Below are positions 13,013-14,885 of a stretch of DNA of 14,885 nucleotides, in pieces. Made by a program: the position numbers and the translations under genes. The notes under the pieces are model-generated. The model saw only the letters and a list, made by a program, of their open reading frames with translations, was not told where the DNA came from and ran no database searches. The stretch is from JAZLFH01 sp045615705 (GTDB lineage Bacteria > Bacillota > Clostridia > UMGS1883). The DNA is taken from assembly GCA_045615705.1 (NCBI GenBank), contig JAZLFH010000001.1, positions 1-14,885 of the forward strand. The letters are read 5' to 3'. Positions within the stretch are counted from its first letter, which is position 1, and every line of letters starts with the position of its first letter.

Positions 13013-14362
13013 ATGGCTAATTTTGAAAACAATTTATCAAAGGGAAATGTAGCGAAACAGTTGTTTTTATTCGCACTGCCCCTTTTAATTTCCAATCTTA
13101 TTCAAACCTTTTACAGCGTTGCCGATATGGTAATAGTCGGACAAATGGCAGGAACTGTCAGTATGTCAGGCGTAAATATAGGCTCACAAGTAACTTTTTT
13201 GGTTACCAATATGGTATTTGGTTTGTGCGTAGGTGCAACGGTTTTAATAGGGCAATATCTCGGTTCAAATAACAAAGAAGCACTAAAACAAACGATAAGT
13301 ACACTTTTTATTTCGCTTTCCGTATTTGCTGTAATTACAACTGTGCTGATGCTTATATTTGAAGTTCCTATTTTGCATCTTATACAAACTCCGCCGGAAT
13401 CTTTTTTAGAAGCTAAAAGATACTTTTTTGTAACCACTTTGGGTAATGTTTTCATTTTTGGTTACAACGCTCTAAGTGCGGTTATGCGTGGCATGGGAGA
13501 CAGTAAAAATCCTCTTATTTTCGTTGCTATTGCTTGTGTTACAAATGTTATATTGGACATTATCTTTGTAGGACCGCTTCAAATGGGTGCCATGGGTGCG
13601 GCGATTGCTACCATAATATCACAAGCACTTAGTATGATTTTATGTATCATATATCTTGCAAAAAATGATTTTATTTTTGACTTTAAATTAAATAGTTTTG
13701 TATTTTCCAAAAATCAGTTTAACCTGTTACTTAAAATAGGTCTTCCGACATCAGTTCAAAATGTCGCAGTTTCTACATCATTTTTATTCCTCACTGCACT
13801 TACAAACTCGCTCGGTGTTGTTGCATCCGCTTCGGTAGGTGCGGTAGGTAAATTAAACGGATTTGCAATACTTCCCGCTGTTGCCATGAGTTCATCTGTT
13901 TCTGCCATGGCTGCACAAAATATCGGTGCGGGAGAAATAAAAAGAGCCAAACACACAATGTATGTCGGCATGATAATTGCAGTCGTCATAAGTTACACAA
14001 TATTTGTTATATTCAGATTTATTCCGGATAAACTTTTGGCACTTTTCGGTGATGACCCCGATATGATACAAAAAGGTGTCGATTATCTTTCTTCATTTTC
14101 GTTTGACTATTTGGTTGTTCCGTTTACTTTCTGCTTAAATGGACTTTTTATAGGTTCGGGACATACTACATTTTCTTTTATTAACAGTTGTATGTCATCG
14201 CTGCTTATCAGAATACCTGCATCGTACTTTTTCGGAATGGTTCTTAAATATGATCTTTGGGGTGTCGGAATTGCCGCACCACTCGCATCGGGAACAGCAC
14301 TTATTTTTGCGATTTGTTACTTTTTCTCCGGCAAGTGGCAGAAAATGACCATTTTAAAATAG
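13013..14362 (+). CDS. MATE family efflux transporter
   Basis: A 449-residue polytopic transporter, probably a Na+ or H+ antiporter exporting cationic drugs or metabolites; the substrate is not visible. It has the length and twelve-segment, two-half pattern of MATE proteins. Family marks include FALPLLISNLIQTFYSVADMVIVGQ at about 20-44, VGATVLIGQYLG near 78-89, ALSAVMRGMGDSKNP near 154-168, and MGAMGAAIATIISQ near 194-207; the second half has ALTNSLG and MAAQNIGAGEIKRA. The frame opens at a GTG (13004), but that overlaps the GAGGTG binding site, so ATG 13013 (MANFENNLSKG) is preferred. Single-gene unit with its own promoter and terminator. Confidence 0.94.
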   Translation: MANFENNLSKGNVAKQLFLFALPLLISNLIQTFYSVADMVIVGQMAGTVSMSGVNIGSQVTFLVTNMVFGLCVGATVLIGQYLGSNNKEALKQTISTLFISLSVFAVITTVLMLIFEVPILHLIQTPPESFLEAKRYFFVTTLGNVFIFGYNALSAVMRGMGDSKNPLIFVAIACVTNVILDIIFVGPLQMGAMGAAIATIISQALSMILCIIYLAKNDFIFDFKLNSFVFSKNQFNLLLKIGLPTSVQNVAVSTSFLFLTALTNSLGVVASASVGAVGKLNGFAILPAVAMSSSVSAMAAQNIGAGEIKRAKHTMYVGMIIAVVISYTIFVIFRFIPDKLLALFGDDPDMIQKGVDYLSSFSFDYLVVPFTFCLNGLFIGSGHTTFSFINSCMSSLLIRIPASYFFGMVLKYDLWGVGIAAPLASGTALIFAICYFFSGKWQKMTILK

Positions 14363-14430
14363 GTGCTTAGTTTTAAAAGTTTTACAAATTATTCTTTTAA
14401 CTTTTAACATTGTGAACAATGAATCATAAA

Positions 14431-14459
14431 GGGGTGTCGCATTTTGCGACACCCCTTTT
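14431..14459 (+). terminator. Terminator of the MATE gene
   Basis: GGGGTGTCGCA (14431-14441) and TGCGACACCCC (14445-14455) with a TTT loop and TTTT. The 25 bp are identical to the hairpin at 2200-2224, and both are followed on the plus strand by an AGGCTTT block. Confidence 0.85.
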
Positions 14460-14492
14460 GAGGCTTTATAAAAATAGGGTTTTCACTACATT

Positions 14493-14526
14493 TTCTTTAT
14501 GCGGTCGGTGCGTTTTTTTACAGCCC
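14493..14526 (+). repeat. Structured repeat, subfamily C, 3'-end remnant (C0)
   Basis: Only the distal end is present: TCTTTATGCGGTCGG and a T run before CAGCCC (14521-14526), matching the end of copy C1 at 14711-14742. The region between the MATE terminator and this remnant (14460-14492) holds nothing recognised. Confidence 0.6.
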
Positions 14527-14528
14527 TT

Positions 14529-14742
14529 GGGCGACTAAAAAAGCGTGCAGAACGGACAAACTGAACCCGAAGGCGTACGAAGGTACTCCGAGAGGTGAAG
14601 TTTGTCCGTAGCATAAAGCATAAATTTTTAAAAATTCGTTTTTAACGAATTTTTTCTTTATTTTCTTTGAAAAAACAAATCTCTTAATCTGTGATTGTAT
14701 AAGTTTACTGTGCTTTATGCGGTCGGTATTTTTTTACAGCCC
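14529..14742 (+). repeat. Structured repeat, subfamily C, complete copy (C1)
   Basis: A 214-bp relative of copies A and B. The outer stem CGGACAAACT (14553-14562) / AGTTTGTCCG (14599-14608) is perfect. The block with ACCCGAAGGCGTACGAAGG and CTCCGAGAGG is nearly identical to A. The accessory hairpin of A and B is missing. The long stem is GCATAAAGCA (14611-14620) with TGCTTTATGC (14711-14720), enclosing AAAATTCGTT / AACGAATTTT (14631-14653). It ends in CAGCCC (14737-14742). Confidence 0.85.
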
Positions 14743-14744
14743 AT

Positions 14745-14885
14745 GGGCGACTAAAAAAGCGTGCAGAACGGACAAACTGAACCCGAAGGCGTACGAAGGT
14801 ACTCCGAGAGGTGAAGTTTGTTCGTAGCATAAAGCATAAATTTTTAAAAATTCGTTTTTAACGAATTTTTTCTTTATTTTGTTTG
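14745..14885 (+). repeat. Structured repeat, subfamily C, second tandem copy (C2), cut by window edge
   Basis: The first 141 bp of another unit, 216 bp downstream of C1. It differs from C1 at two positions: T for C in AGTTTGTTCG (keeping a G-U pair with the outer stem), and G for C near 14881. Such identity indicates a recent tandem duplication. The array may continue outside the window. Confidence 0.85.

Noticed and set aside
14493..14885. CRISPR array
   Set aside because: The period is 216 bp and whole units are nearly identical; there are no short repeats with unique spacers and no cas genes.

Overview
The window reads as chromosomal DNA of an AT-rich, spore-forming, anaerobic-type Firmicute (class Clostridia). 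The evidence is a full-length spoIVA (sporulation only), FeoAB ferrous iron uptake, Gram-positive wall genes, strong AGGAGG-type ribosome binding sites, TTGACA/TATAAT promoters and tRNAs with encoded CCA. No transposase, phage gene or CRISPR array is visible, and no genus can be assigned safely.

Layout. Positions 1-1875 (minus): feoA-feoB, with feoB cut by the window edge. 1942-2193: copy A of a structured intergenic repeat, next to the terminator of spoIVA (2254-3732, minus). Divergent from spoIVA, a GT4-family glycosyltransferase (4038-5411, plus) is preceded by a long structured leader with an intrinsic terminator just before the ribosome binding site. 5474-5726: repeat copy B. 5729-9231 (minus): a tight cell-wall operon read as alpha/beta hydrolase, membrane-anchored MurF-like ligase, D-Ala-D-Ala ligase. 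9232-10010: tRNA-Thr(CGU) on plus, a 27-residue single-span membrane peptide gene on minus and tRNA-Pro(GGG) on minus, with clear promoters and terminators. 10011-12184 (plus): an O-antigen-ligase-like polytopic protein with a TPR-like tail, translationally coupled to D-aminoacyl-tRNA deacylase. 12181-12432 (minus): an unrecognised two-span membrane protein whose stop codon overlaps that of dtd. 12648-12899 (plus): a small DUF6514-like protein. 13013-14362 (plus): a MATE transporter. From about 14493 to the right edge: a tandem array of a divergent subfamily (C) of the same repeat.

How the parts relate. Several genes concern the cell surface: Ddl makes D-Ala-D-Ala and the MurF-like enzyme would attach it to the muramyl tripeptide precursor; the GT4 enzyme and the O-antigen-ligase-like protein suggest surface glycan assembly; dtd removes D-amino acids mischarged on tRNA. 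The other genes (iron uptake, sporulation, drug efflux) are independent transcription units.

The most unusual content is non-coding. First, copies A, B and C share a multi-hairpin plan, and three base pairs of one 10-bp stem change on both sides between the A/B and C subfamilies while pairing is kept. Each copy lies just downstream of a gene, in that gene's orientation. Second, the glycosyltransferase leader has a 13-bp closing stem starting at the predicted +1, a terminator, and a plausible alternative pairing between them, like a riboswitch or attenuator, but it matches no class I recognise. No database search, folding calculation or alignment program was run; these are readings by eye.
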